Of a stretch of DNA of 64,000 bases, positions 1 to 12,000 are shown piece after piece. A model generated the notes under the pieces. The model was not told the DNA's origin. It ran no database searches and worked only from the letters and a program-made list of their open reading frames with translations. The position numbers and the translations under genes are program-made. Each line of letters starts with the position of its first letter. The stretch's first letter is position 1. Source of the DNA: Ectocarpus siliculosus (lineage: Eukaryota; Sar; Phaeophyceae; Ectocarpales; Ectocarpaceae); contig FN649758.1 in assembly GCA_000310025.1 (NCBI GenBank), positions 2,385,160 through 2,449,159 on the forward strand, given 5' to 3'.

Positions 1-1337
1 AGACGAAGGAGAGACGGTATTTGTCGGCGGAGTCAAAGATGCCACCTTGCGCTCCCAGCTCGCCGCGTTCTTGACTGCACTCGGACTTGCTGCCCCTGCG
101 GGAAAGGGAAACAAATCTTTTCGATGTAGCGGTGGCGGGGTGCTGCGGGGTGTCGCCGCATTAATGGATGAACAGGACTTGGCGGACCCTCTTCCGCTTG
201 ACAGGGAGGCGGCGTTTAATTCAGCAAAGGAGGCAAGTACGGGCGGAGAGAGTCGACATGTGTGGATCATGAGTTTTTTCGTTTGCAGATAGTACCAGTA
301 TATTGCACCGTGGTCTGTGAAGCGGGTATCGCGCATGTGCTACCTTGTGGGGCGGTATCGACCACGACCAATGCATCATACGCCACGGTAGAAGTTTACA
401 GTCTCATCCTCACCCCGGTGGTGGAAGCAATGTATTTTTGTGTAAATCGCGAACCCCGGGGGTAGTTCTGGGGCGGAGGACTGGTACAGTGTTAGCGCTG
501 AGCCTCGGGCGGCGGGCCCGATTGTTTATTTCGAGAAAACTTCTCGCTCAACCACCCATCCGCACGCCGGCATGTGTTTCTGTTTGGTGGATATCCCTCT
601 GTTGCGCGGAAACACAGAAAAGGTGTTAGTTCTTTTTCCTTGGCGGGAAAAGGCTTTCCTAGGGAACGGAGGCGACCTAGAACTAGAAATGTCAACTCAA
701 TTGCGGATCCCTGGGGTCCAGGCAACGTTTATACCACACCTGCGAGGACACGGAATTCGTGCCTTGTGTTCTCTTCGCCACGCGGTCTCGCACCGTCCGC
801 CAGAAGAAGAGGCGTACCTGTTGTCCCATCTCGTCGAGGACCTGCTAGCTCTCGCGTGCTGATGGAATTGTCGCTTCGGTGCTTTCACAGGTGGTGGATC
901 GCTTGGCAGGCGAGCAAGGAATGGAGGGTGTACGCGAAGAAGTGCCTGGACTGTTGGACCAGATCTTAGGGGGTGAACTTGTCATGCTTGAGGGGCTTCC
1001 TGACGAAAGAGTCAGGTGATATGCATGTATTCACCTCCGTGGTTCCGTGTTGCGGTACGTACACTGGGGACATCTGCTTCGACTTGGTTCTGTTGTTCAT
1101 GTGCTTCCGGTGTCTTTTTACGCTGAGGCAGATGAGGCAGATGTTTCTGGCGCTTTTTGTGTGTCTCGTGTCCGATTCCCTCTTTTTGTCAAACACTTGC
1201 GTTCTCCTGTCAGGGCCGCCTTGACCCTTCTGTTTGAAGCGATAGGTCTAAAATCACGGACAGCAGGAGATGGCGGGGAAGCCGGGTACGGCATACCTGA
1301 TCGGGGTTATGAAGACAGTGAAGCTGTCATCAAGAAG
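1..1337 (+). other. Unrecognised N-terminal exons upstream of the GPALPP motif
   Basis: Three open segments (to 232, 891-1015, 1214-1337) stay in one frame when spliced. The 232 end is GAG|GCAAGT and the 1337 end is AAG|GCAAGC, both non-canonical GC donors; 1015 is a normal GT donor. The only in-frame GT alternative near 232 (at 263) is weak and would add ten residues. No phase-compatible GT donor exists near 1337. If the GC donors are wrong, this is the 3' end of a separate gene ending at the TGA at 1365-1367. Intron 233-890 holds nothing else I can name. Confidence 0.5.
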
Positions 1338-4300
1338 GCAAGCAAAGGTAGAAGTATTTTTCCGTGAAATAACCCCAAGTTAAGCTTGGCGTATTTTTGT
1401 ACTCGACCTTCACATGCCATATATTCTTCGGTTATTTGGCAAGGGGGTCTGTACATCTCTTTCATGATGGATGACAGTATCGCATCCGCGTATCGTCCCT
1501 CCCCTGGCGTTGACCTACAACGCTGATTTATTAGGTGATTGCGGAGTATGGTGGCGAGCAGAGTAAGCCCAAAGACAGTAGCGACGACGAGGGGGGCGAA
1601 AACGATGGCCCGGCACCTCGTAGGGCCCCTATTGGTCCAGCCATGCCTTCCCAAGCCATGCTTGCCCAGGCACAACAGGCAGCGAAGGACTTTGTCCAGG
1701 AGGTGCGACGAACGGTAGCCATGACTTTGGTCTCTCTCTCTTTCTGTGACTTGTTTCATCTCTTTCGTCGTCAACCGCCCTATGAGATGTGGTACCAAGT
1801 TTCGCCATTGCTGGTGTCAGGTGTCTGCTTCGGGTGGGCGCAAGTGTTTCCTTCAAATTTTGATTATCCGTTGGTTTGCATCGCAGCAGGACTCTTCATC
1901 TGACGACGATGAAGATCAATTCGGGCCGTCCATCGCCGGCAAAGAGAAACGCGTCGCATCCGAGCGGTACGTTTTTCGTTCTCGTAGGCATTAATTACCA
2001 TGACTTAGGCGCTACGCATCACACGTACTTCACGAAGGTCTTTAGTTGTGTTGTACTGCTCGGTGCACTTGTGAGCATCCTTTACCTCGTGCCAGGAGCA
2101 GCTAGTTGATTTTGCCATGTCATCCATCACCGTTGGCGTCGTGCTTGTGTGGATCATCAGAGCGGACCCAAACCGAGCCAAACGGCAGAAACGGCAGGAG
2201 TTGAAGCGTGCGGCCGAGTGGGAGAATGCCACTGGTGTTATCACAGGAGGGCAGGCTGCGCTCGACAAGGCGGTGAGAACGATCGACGGACTAGCGTTTG
2301 TGGTTCTTACCCATGTCTAGCACATTTCACGGTGTGTGTGTTGGCTGCTTTCCACTTGTGCTGTCGTTTTCATGGGCTGTGCTATTCAGGCACACCAAGG
2401 GAGGTTGTGCTCCGTTCACGTTCCAAGTGCTTTTGGGGTCTTATGCTCGATCGAAATCCGATTGCTGCGGTGCGAGATACTGTACGCGAAGTCGTTTCCA
2501 CGCGCATTGCTGAACGATTTCGTTCTGTGTTAGTGCGTGAGTGGGTATGATAGCTTGTGGAGTATAAAAACATTTTTCTTGCAACGCCTATCGCGCTCCG
2601 TCATCCAATAGATATCTTCAAGTCAACTTTGCTTTGCTCTCCTTGCCACAGGAGGCCGAGGTTGGTCGGGAGGAGTGGATGCTCGTGCCGCCCAAGTCTC
2701 TCGGTGTATTAGGCGCTATCAAGACCTTGCAGCCTACCAATCGTAAATTCCAAACGTAAGTCAGCTGCTGCCATGAGATTGTCCCGTACTTTTGAGTATT
2801 TGCTGAGACCGGGGAGGGGGGAGGCCCCGAAAATGCGGATCGTACGATACAAGCTGGCCGCAGTGCGATTAACGACGGAGGCACACACCACGGTGGGCGT
2901 TTGTCACACCGTGTGTTGCCTGGGTAGCAAATCCAATTTTTTCCTGCAGCTCTCCTGACTAAAACTCATCAAGCGTTTTTCTTGTCTTCGCCCCTCGAAC
3001 CCATCCCTCCGCCCCTCTCACGCTCTCTGTCGTGCTCTCGTTATGGTTAGTCGCTCGGCGAGAGGTGCGCGTGCGGATCTCCATGCCCCGAAAGCACCGA
3101 AATCGAAAGCAGAGATGGAAGCTGAAGCGGCGGCGGAGGAACTCATGGCCAAGCACCGGGAGGTATGAGTGATACTAGCAAACTGTTCCGCCCGTGCTTG
3201 TACATTTTTCAAATCCATGCAAAGTTGAGCGGTCAAGTGTCTTGGTGTACTGCATACCCGCTTGTAGCGTTCCCGGTAGGCCGTGCCGCATATGCCGTGG
3301 TTTGGGGCTCCTCTTTCGTTGCGGAATCCCGACGTCGTGACCCTTTTTTCCTATCGGGAAATATTACTTTCGGCGCGTACCCATCGTATATAGGCAATCC
3401 GGTTGATTGTTTCCTACATGTGCCAGAATCTCTCAATAATTTTAGTCCAAGTGAATGACGTACCCCCTTGGTGTTCATCGTCTGCAATCTCTGTTCCAGG
3501 CGGGTCTTTTGAAAGGGGCAGTGTTGGTTTTGGTTTCGTTGCCAACAAATCGCGGTTCGGTCAATTTTTTATTTTTGTGTGTTTTTGTGTTTGGTCGAAG
3601 TTGAGGTCATGTTTATTTTTGACACCAGTTTTGAACTTAGGTCAGTTTGTCGTCACACATTGATTTAGAATAGGTATATTGACGTATCCCAGAGGTCGCC
3701 AAGTTTTTTTTATGGATATGTCTCTAGAAACTGCACGGATTTGGACGAATTGGAACAATGTGTTTGGGGGTCATCTCGAGGTAATTGTACGAAAATATTG
3801 CCTGCATTCCTCTTTTCCACGCGGTTCGTATGAACCTTGGTGTAGTGTCAACTCTCAACATTTTGCGTGAAGAGTGAGATCATGGTTGGGAACGTTCAAC
3901 CGGACTCTAAAAAATCGAATACTCAGGAACGACCGTCATTGAAAGGTGCCTTTTGGTGCTTGACCCTCCTATTGGCCGTAGGCGCGAGGCGCCTCACTGG
4001 TGGAGAGGCATGCAAGCGACGTCAGCAAGGCCAAAAAGGCGGCGGGTGGAGGGGACGGCGGCAAGAAGAGTTTCTCCTGGAGCCGAGAGGAGGACTTCGA
4101 GCAACGAAAAAAATTTACCCCCCAGGTGAATTGCTTCATTGCAAAGACTCGTTGCCTAGATCACGTTCGTATTGCTTTGCTACCTGGCACAAGTCTGCGG
4201 TTGAGGGACAACGCGACCGTGGAAAACGCCCATGTTGATTCTAACTCGAATGTGGTGTGTGGTAACACGGATGTCTTCCTGTGACGCTGGGGGCTTGTCT

Positions 4301-4577
4301 GGGGTCTGGGGTATGTATTTCAACTACAGTTCACAGGCTTCCTTTAGTTGTATTCTACGATATGACGGGTGCTTTCGTCTCAATCTGGGCGAAACCTTCC
4401 TCCGGCATCGGGGATGTTTCTCCTTCTGTTAGCGGGTTCCATGTCGCTACAGGAAGTCTGAAACTTTTGTTTTGCCGCCCCGTGTTTGCCGTTTGCCAGA
4501 TGTACGAAGAGCTGGTGCAAAAGTCCCAAGAGCTGGACTCGAAGTTCTCAAGATCAATATCCAGAAACTTTTTGTGA
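1..4577 (+). CDS. GPALPP1: GPALPP1 / DUF3752-family protein with extra N-terminal region (5' partial)
   Basis: Exons read: <2-232, 891-1015, 1214-1337, 1535-1702, 1887-1966, 2161-2272, 2652-2755, 3051-3162, 3982-4125, 4500-4577 (stop TGA). All phases join in frame. The C-terminal two thirds show the family pattern: an IGPAMP motif (cf. IGPALPP), acidic serine runs (DSSDDEGG, DSSSDDDED), REEWMLVPP, then SLVERH, a lysine-rich segment and a terminal KSQELDSKFS block. The family is nuclear and poorly characterised, usually linked to spliceosome/RNA work. Upstream of the GPALPP motif lie about 160 residues I do not recognise, predicted helical, holding two loosely similar blocks (LAAFLTALGL and LTLLFEAIGL). 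They join the rest only through two GC donors (233-234 and 1338-1339), so the fusion is inferred. The true start is left of the window. The gene converges with the dynein gene. Confidence 0.75.
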
Positions 4578-5356
4578 AGCAATCGCTGAGGGGTCTGCTA
4601 AAGACGACCATTTTAAATAGTCGATGTTTTTTGCCGCATGGGCAGGTTTCAGACGGTTATTGTGGGCGGGCAGAGGGTGCTACAATCGCAGGGTCCGTTA
4701 TGTTGACGCATGCATGGCTAAGACATGTGGAGTATCGAAGATATTCGTGTTATAAGGTTGAATGCAGGTCGTATTTCTCACAAGGTGAGAAGGCCCCACC
4801 TCTCGTATTATGTACTTGTGTGCCATTCATTGCCGTGGAGAAGTGTAGCATGAAGACGTGTTGGTTGCCCTGGGGAACAATCTTGAAGTTTCCCTGACAA
4901 CAACGCTCCCTGATGTAAAACATTGCTACGTACCTTACAGCGATACGGCACGCTCGTGCGATTCCTCATGGCTACTCTTCTAAGCTACTCTTCTAAGCTA
5001 TCACAAGTCCTACGGTCTATTGCCCCACTAGTTTAGAACCCGTGCCACTCAGCCGTCCAAAACGCCCAATACAAGCAACCTTGTGGGAGACAAGAACCCT
5101 TCGAGGGTAAACCTGTACTCAAGCTCCACACCCCTCAACATTTCAATCCTCACTTTGGCACTCACTACTGCTACATTCATTGGTACGTGTTGTGCGTCTG
5201 TTGTTTGTGTACTTTCGTCCCATCTACATCTTCCACGTGCGGGAAATGTTCCCCAAGCAACAAATTGAACCAACACGGGAGACTCCAAAGTCGACACGAA
5301 ACACACACAAGATGCAGCCTATGCGCGAGCAAATACACGAACGCAAGCAAGTTTTG
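4578..5356. other. Convergent intergenic region, GPALPP1 and dynein 3' ends
   Basis: A 779 bp gap between two stop codons facing each other; both 3' UTRs must lie here. No conserved ORF seen. A perfect 13 bp tandem duplication sits at 4971-4996 (unit gctactcttctaa). Confidence 0.6.
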
Positions 5357-8300
5357 TCACGCCGCATCCATGATAAGCGCAACACCAGCCAAAACCCATC
5401 GGCCCGCCGGCGACTTGGTCTTGAGCTGGGCAGAGAACACATAAGTGGGGCCTCGCTGCTCCGTCTTGTAACACGGGCAGAGATAAATCCCCTGGGTGTC
5501 CACGCGATCTGCCGCCACACCCTTGACGCTCATGATCGGCATCGAGCAGAACATCTCCTTTGGCTGCACGTGTGGGGAACAGATACACATAAATACGAAG
5601 GCGCTTGTGTGAGGGTGTTGGTGCGGTATTGTGCAGACACCTCTATACGACGACGGTGCGCTTCCACAATAGTGCAAGCACATGCCGCGCATGCACAGAG
5701 AATGTGTCTACCCGGAAAAGTCGGAAATGTGCTAAAAAAAAAGCTTCCTCCTGATCTGACCAGTCGATCGTCGCACGGTACATCCTCTTGACAATGTCAT
5801 ACCGTTGTATTGAGATGAGACCACGCTACCAATACAGTAATTCGGGACAGCTGTACAATCTGACCAAGTGGAAACATCTCTAGGTCGTTTCTTGCCTTGC
5901 TCTTCTCGATGCTGACCGAGTTCGGGTCCCACCGTGCCCCCTGCATGCTGAGGCCGATTATGTATGCCCCCTCTTTGCTGTGAGAATCCACCTCGTCCAC
6001 CGCAAACTTTTTGAGCATCTCACTTTGCGTCTGCAGCTTGTCCAGTTCCCATTGATTCTTTTGGGCGGTTACCTGGGAATCAGAAGCAACACATGTTACG
6101 TAGTGTAGCCTGAACATGCGTGGGCGTGGGGGGGTCGCCATCGGCATCTCCGAGTGCCCATAGTAGTTGCGCGACTACACTGTGCACCAGAGCCGCTCAA
6201 CTTCCGCCGCGTGCATCAGTCCACGATGGCATCTGTTCCGCGCGATTCAAAGCTATTTCTCCAAACAACGTGGTGATCGAAGTTATTCTATTTGTGTACC
6301 CATGCCCGAACAACAAGTTGGGTTCAAGGGCAGCACCCACCTGGCAAATGGCAGTCAGGAACGACTGCGGGTTGACCAACCCCGAGATCCATGTCACCTT
6401 CGGAATCTGGACGCCCGGTGGCATCGTGCAGAGCGAAACGACGCCGCAAAGGTAGCATGATTCAGCACAATAATATCTCTCGAGGGCAAACCAGAGTCTC
6501 GTTACATTTCGACGGCCAGTATGTCGTCGGCGCTTGCTGAGACACCGAAAACAGGCGGGAGGGAAGCATTTTGATACAGCCCACGCATTGCCATCTGGGT
6601 TAGAGTTCTACTACACCATCCTAAATTTTGGGGTGGACTGGCCGACCAAAGTTCATACCTCCATTGGGTTGTTTTGCCACTCCTCCAGCTGCCCCAGCCT
6701 CAGAGTGAAATCCGCCAACCAACTTGCCAAAGGTCGCAAACTTGGCCAGGCTCGCTTGGCCCAAGTCGCAGGGACCTTGATCGACCAACAAACGGCACCA
6801 ATATGAGAAAAAATGGTCGACAGAGAGTATCAATATCTCCGCCATACAAGCTAACCCACAATGTGTTATCTCGCAACGGCCACGGAAACGAAGCTTCGCG
6901 TAATACAGCACGTAGTGGCCCGGTGAGATAGTTCTGTCTACATTATGTCAGCGCCACCCTCACCTTATCCAGGTAAAGAGCATCCATGAGCCCTTCCATC
7001 GCATCGGACATTGTGAGCTCCCCGGCAAATCCTAACTGCAGCTCCTTGAGCGACCGAACGATCTCCGCCAGAAGGGTATTCATCACGTCCATTTCCTAGG
7101 GTTTATGTCGCCCAAAACATGCAATAGTATGAGGGTGTGGTGGTGACCACGAGGATAACGAGTCTGCAAAGAGTAGTTCATGGGCATTCTCTCAGCGGCC
7201 GCTAAATATTGTCAACCATCCATTTTCGTTCTCAAAATCGTCAACTCCCCGTATTTGCGTATTCTCGGGCGTGTGAAGGCACGATGGTACGCGCTCAGGG
7301 ACGTGGTTACCTGAATGAAGACATTCTGGTAGGGGCCAGCTTCCTCGAGTGACCGCCCAATGTCCTCGACGTCGAACTTCTTCTCCCCGAACTTGTCAAG
7401 GATAGTCTCCGACATGCCTCCCACCATTTGTTCGGGAGACATGATGCCCTCTCCCGATGCTGCATCACGAGGTTGTAGCTCCATCAACGTCTACGGCAGG
7501 TACAAAGGAGATCGAAAGCAGGGCAAGAGAGATAAGAAAATGCGTGCTATTTGCATCGTTGACATGCTGAGCTAGGTGGCACAATTCGGTGTAGACGCGA
7601 CTCGTTCATGGATGCGCGATATAAAAGAGGTACCAAAGGGTCTTCACTATGCCGGCTGGCCTGGCCCAACAGTATTTGCATGTGTACCAAACGTTGACAT
7701 CTGCTGCTCACGAATAGCTGTGGCCTCAATGGCTGGCAGGTCTTATTATGTGAAAGAGCTCCATCACGGCCAGCCATTTTACGTCTACTGCGAATACTAC
7801 GCTGTGACGATGTTGTGATCCTAATGAATACATTGGTTTCCAAATTTGGAATGATCCGTTGCTCTTTGAGTGGGAAATTCTGGACAAGGCCTGTAGTAGA
7901 TTGTTGACTTTCGTATATTTCCTCCGAAAGGAGTATGACAAGATACTGAAACTAACGAGTTTTGCCATCCTTCTTCCCCTGATTTCGCACCTTGAACATG
8001 GTATCTGATTGCTGGGTACGGAAGTCGATCTCGGCGTTTGGGTGAAGGCCGAAGGCGATTGGCGTATCGGCGCCCATGGTAGTGTCTATATGCTCCAGGT
8101 ACTTGTCATACGACGTCGGGGGGGGAGACTGGAAAAACGAACGAGACGACGGCAAGGGGCAGGTAGCGGTGAAAAAAACAAATTTTCCACGCGAAAAGGA
8201 AGGAATTTCGGGTATGATAGTTCTACACTTACAGTCGTGCACAGGGGAACACTATTGAACAGACACTACAATTGTGTGCTTTCAGCTATGGTTACAAACA

Positions 8301-9051
8301 CGATCCGAGGGACAGTTTTCTAGAACAGGAATAGCTGAACCTCACCCGTTGGAGACTAAAAAGACAGTAAAGACAATTGCCCGTTGCGTGGGATTCCACT
8401 CATCGGTACACGTAGCTCCCTCAGGGCTGCTTGATCTCCGAGAGGATACCGTTGTTCGTCTACGTACGTCGGCAGAAACCTTGCGACGTTCAGATATCTG
8501 TGGTGTCTGTTTTTTTGCACAAATGAACCGCATCGTCTCACCAGAAAACTGACGCCCTTCTCGTCTTCAGCGAAGGGATATAGTTCTGTCTCATCCAGAA
8601 GCTCGTCTTTCATGTACCAATCAAGGTATTCGTTGGCCAGTAGTCGATCAAAATCGTTGACGATGTGACCACCGTACCTGCGTGGACATCATCGAAGACA
8701 CAGATCGTAAGTCACTCGGGGCGATGGGGTAGAGGCTTCAAACATGAACGTAGTGAGCCATGGGACGTAGTACAGACCAAACGCACCGACACCAACCAGG
8801 CGCTACAACGTACATGATTTCCCCCAAACGTACATGATTTCCCCGAAGATGTACTTCAGATCTTGCCACGGGATTTTTCCCCCGCCCGAGTTCTCCATGT
8901 AGTTGGTGAGGCACACGGCGGAGTCGCGCAGGTCACCGATGGAGAATGGATACATCATGTTGAAGCCCATGGGCCCGTACAGCTTGCGCTCCATCATTAT
9001 GGCGTGGAAGTGGCACAGGCCGAACAAAATGCTTTTCGTCTTGCTGTCCGC
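5357..9051 (-). other. Dynein exons 61-69: C-terminal domain, residues 4056-4511
   Basis: Exons: 9051-8834, 8677-8542, 8128-7991, 7490-7311, 7095-6964, 6775-6659, 6406-6341, 6072-5896, 5563-5357. Landmarks: [76 protein letters not shown]. Exon 68 ends AAG|GCAAGA (GC at 5895-5894). Skipping to a GT at about 5858 would stay in frame but insert thirteen residues absent from the family. Confidence 0.92.
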
Positions 9052-12000
9052 CTACGGCATGGCGTAACACGAGAGGGGGTCCATTGGTTTGCCCACACAA
9101 GCGTGTGAACCGTTGTTCACGTGTAAATGCGGGAAGGTTCCTGTTTATAACATCTCGTAGTGGTGAGCCACTGGCGAACAGCGGTCACAAGTGATGAGAC
9201 GACGTTGTAATACGAACGTGAACGCACCAGGTAGTGAGCAGCCTACGAGTGCAATGCTTTTCTCCGGGACAAATGTCCAATCACCTCTTCGATGTACTCT
9301 CGGCTGAAGTTGGCGAACGCTCGCTTGAGGTTCGCCTTCAGCCCTGCCGGAGGCTCGTTGGTGAGCTTGATGCAGCGGCTGAGCACGCCGATAGGAATGG
9401 CGTTGGATGGATCGGAGGAAAGGTACAGCCGGAACTTTTCGTGACTCCCTTCCAGAGCAAACTCGTCCAACTTCTTCTCGAGCTCGATTAACCAGCTCGG
9501 CATGAGGTGGATGTTGTTGAGGATCACCCAGTGCCCGTTGCGGTGGGCAAGTTCAAGGCAAGACATCGCCACAACGTCCTGATAACGGGCACACGTCACG
9601 AGGCGTATGCAGCCAGACATGAATTCCATGAATGAGTTAGGTTTTTCACAATACGGTCAATGTTTACGAGGTTATCGTGCGACCCGTAGAACACAACACA
9701 TAGGGTAGTGCGTCGTCTATAGGCAGGCCAGAAACGCAGCATGTAGCTGACCGACTACAAAAATGGATAGCGACCCGGATCTGCACGATTTTGCACTGGC
9801 AGCTAGGCCTTACCTGTCCTTGTCCCATGGACACGTTGTGATACGACTCGTTCTTCACGAACTCGTATTTATCGGCCAATTTGTCAAGATCTCCCACCAC
9901 GTTAGCACCCGGCGACAAGATGAAATAAATTGGCGTCGTCGTAGTCGAGTCCAGGAATGACTCTTCCAGGATCTGAATCACAAGCGACCGATACGGAAAA
10001 TGATTAGTGTTACCATGGCTTCCAAAAAATCACCAAGTTTTTCGTTGTTGGGGTTTTAACGAGCGGAGCAATAATTGTACAAGGCTAGCGTTGGTTCTTC
10101 GCTTCATTCGTGTGCCATTTGCAGCAAACAAGGTAAGGATTGATTTGTGTAGTAGCGTGCATACCTGGAACGAGTTGAGCGTGGAATCGCAGTCTGCGTA
10201 AGAGTTCCCGTCCGGTAGAGATCCCCGGATGAAGTTGGACAAGGCCGTGTTCATCCGATCTGGCCGAAGACAGCGTACCACCAGCATTTTCTGGAACGGC
10301 ACGCGGTCCAGGCTTGCCCTGCATTTTTTTTATTCAACATACCGCAAGAGTACAAACGTAGACATCGTTAGAATATGCGGACAGGCAGGGTCGTCGACAA
10401 AACGTACATATATATCAAAATGTTTTGTATGCGTGCGGTGCAGGCGGAATAACCTCATCCTGTTCGGACACCTCAAGGTTGTTCGCTTGGAAATGCCCGT
10501 GGCTGAGATGAAACTAGGGTTAGGTTGTTCGATCTTCTAAAAACCAAAGATCTTATAGTGACTAACCAGAGGAGCTTGGGGGCAACATACAGAACAAACC
10601 GGTTGAGAGATAAGCTAGGGTAGACCAGTAGGCATGGGGGCGCATACCAGTCGAGCGGGAGCTTTTCCGTTTCAGGCGTGATGTGGTTGAACCACTCCCG
10701 GAAACGCGGACCAGCTTCCACAAGGTCAGAGCTGAACTTAGCGAACTCTTCTAACTCTCCCAAAGCTGACACCCCTTGCCATGCTGGTTCTGGTAGCCAT
10801 GGTAGAGGGTTGTCGTCCACCTGTCCACGTTTGAGAAAGTAGGCCAAGCGTCATTGTACGGGGTTTTGTGCGTTAGTCATCGCTCCGCCCGTCTGCTGCC
10901 ACCTCGCAATAGGTTTCCCAACCGCATCCCATTGAACAACAGGCTCCGTTTCCATGCGAACCTGATAAAACCAATTTTTGTACCAGCCTTCCGATGTGAA
11001 AGGTGACCTATATTCGGAGAGGTTTCATGATAAACAATTACGTTGTAGTTTGACTAAAACAGAAGTGTGAAGCTCAGCGCAGCACATGGTGATGGGCCCG
11101 GACGTGATTTGCCCATTCTTTTCCGTCATTGGCTTCGCTGTAGCTTATTATGCACATGCTACATCGGACGCCGATTAATCGTAGGTTCGGACGCCGTGGG
11201 TGCTTAGGCAGGAACAGAACGAAATTTCGTACTAAGATGTTCAGGTGCGTGTGTTGTAGGAAACAAAATCAACAGCGAAATAGCTACCGTAGTGCACCTG
11301 CTTTCGTGGTCCTCGAAGAAGGAACTGGAAATGAATCTCGTTGATAATGCTTTCCTCTCCTAGGATTCCTCTCTTCATCAGGTTGAAGGCCAACTGTGAC
11401 AGGAAAATCAGCTTGTGGCGCTCAAACAATCCTCTGCTGACCCAGGTAAAGATGGTCATGCGCAAGGCGTCGCGCAAATTAAGAACTCGTCCGTCGACCG
11501 TGTCCGACGGTTTGGCCTTGGTAATGGACTTGAGGAAGAAGGTCACGAAAGAGTCCAGCGAGTACTGGTACATATGGTCGATGAGGCATCTGGATGTTCG
11601 GACGAGGAGCGTTGGCAAAGAAAAGCACGCGAAGCATTAATATCGTTGATCGTTGTCAGTTCACAGCGCAAACTTCACGAGGGATGACGGACTAGACTGT
11701 GCGTGGGGCAAGTCTTCCCTGCGGGGGCGGGATTTGGCTGGCTAGCAAAGTCTCCGTACTTGCCATTCTACGCTGTACGCAACCCGAATTGTATTCCGCA
11801 GCTTACATAGAGCCAGTGGTGAACTAATCCATGGTACCTCGGAGAGCAAACAGCTTTGACACGGAGGGGTACCCGCAGAACTCACAGCTTTGTGAGGAGG
11901 AAGTAAAGCATGGCTCCTTCCGTTGCTTGCTTGCGGTACAGCTCGCGAGCCACGTTGATTTCAATCTCGGTCAGCTTGCCCTTCTCTACCGCAGCTGCAA

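Noticed and set aside
10890..10968. Exon-like stretch in dynein intron 56 (minus) with acceptor and donor signals
   Set aside because: Its phase fits neither neighbour, and exons 56 and 57 join directly in phase to give the family sequence.
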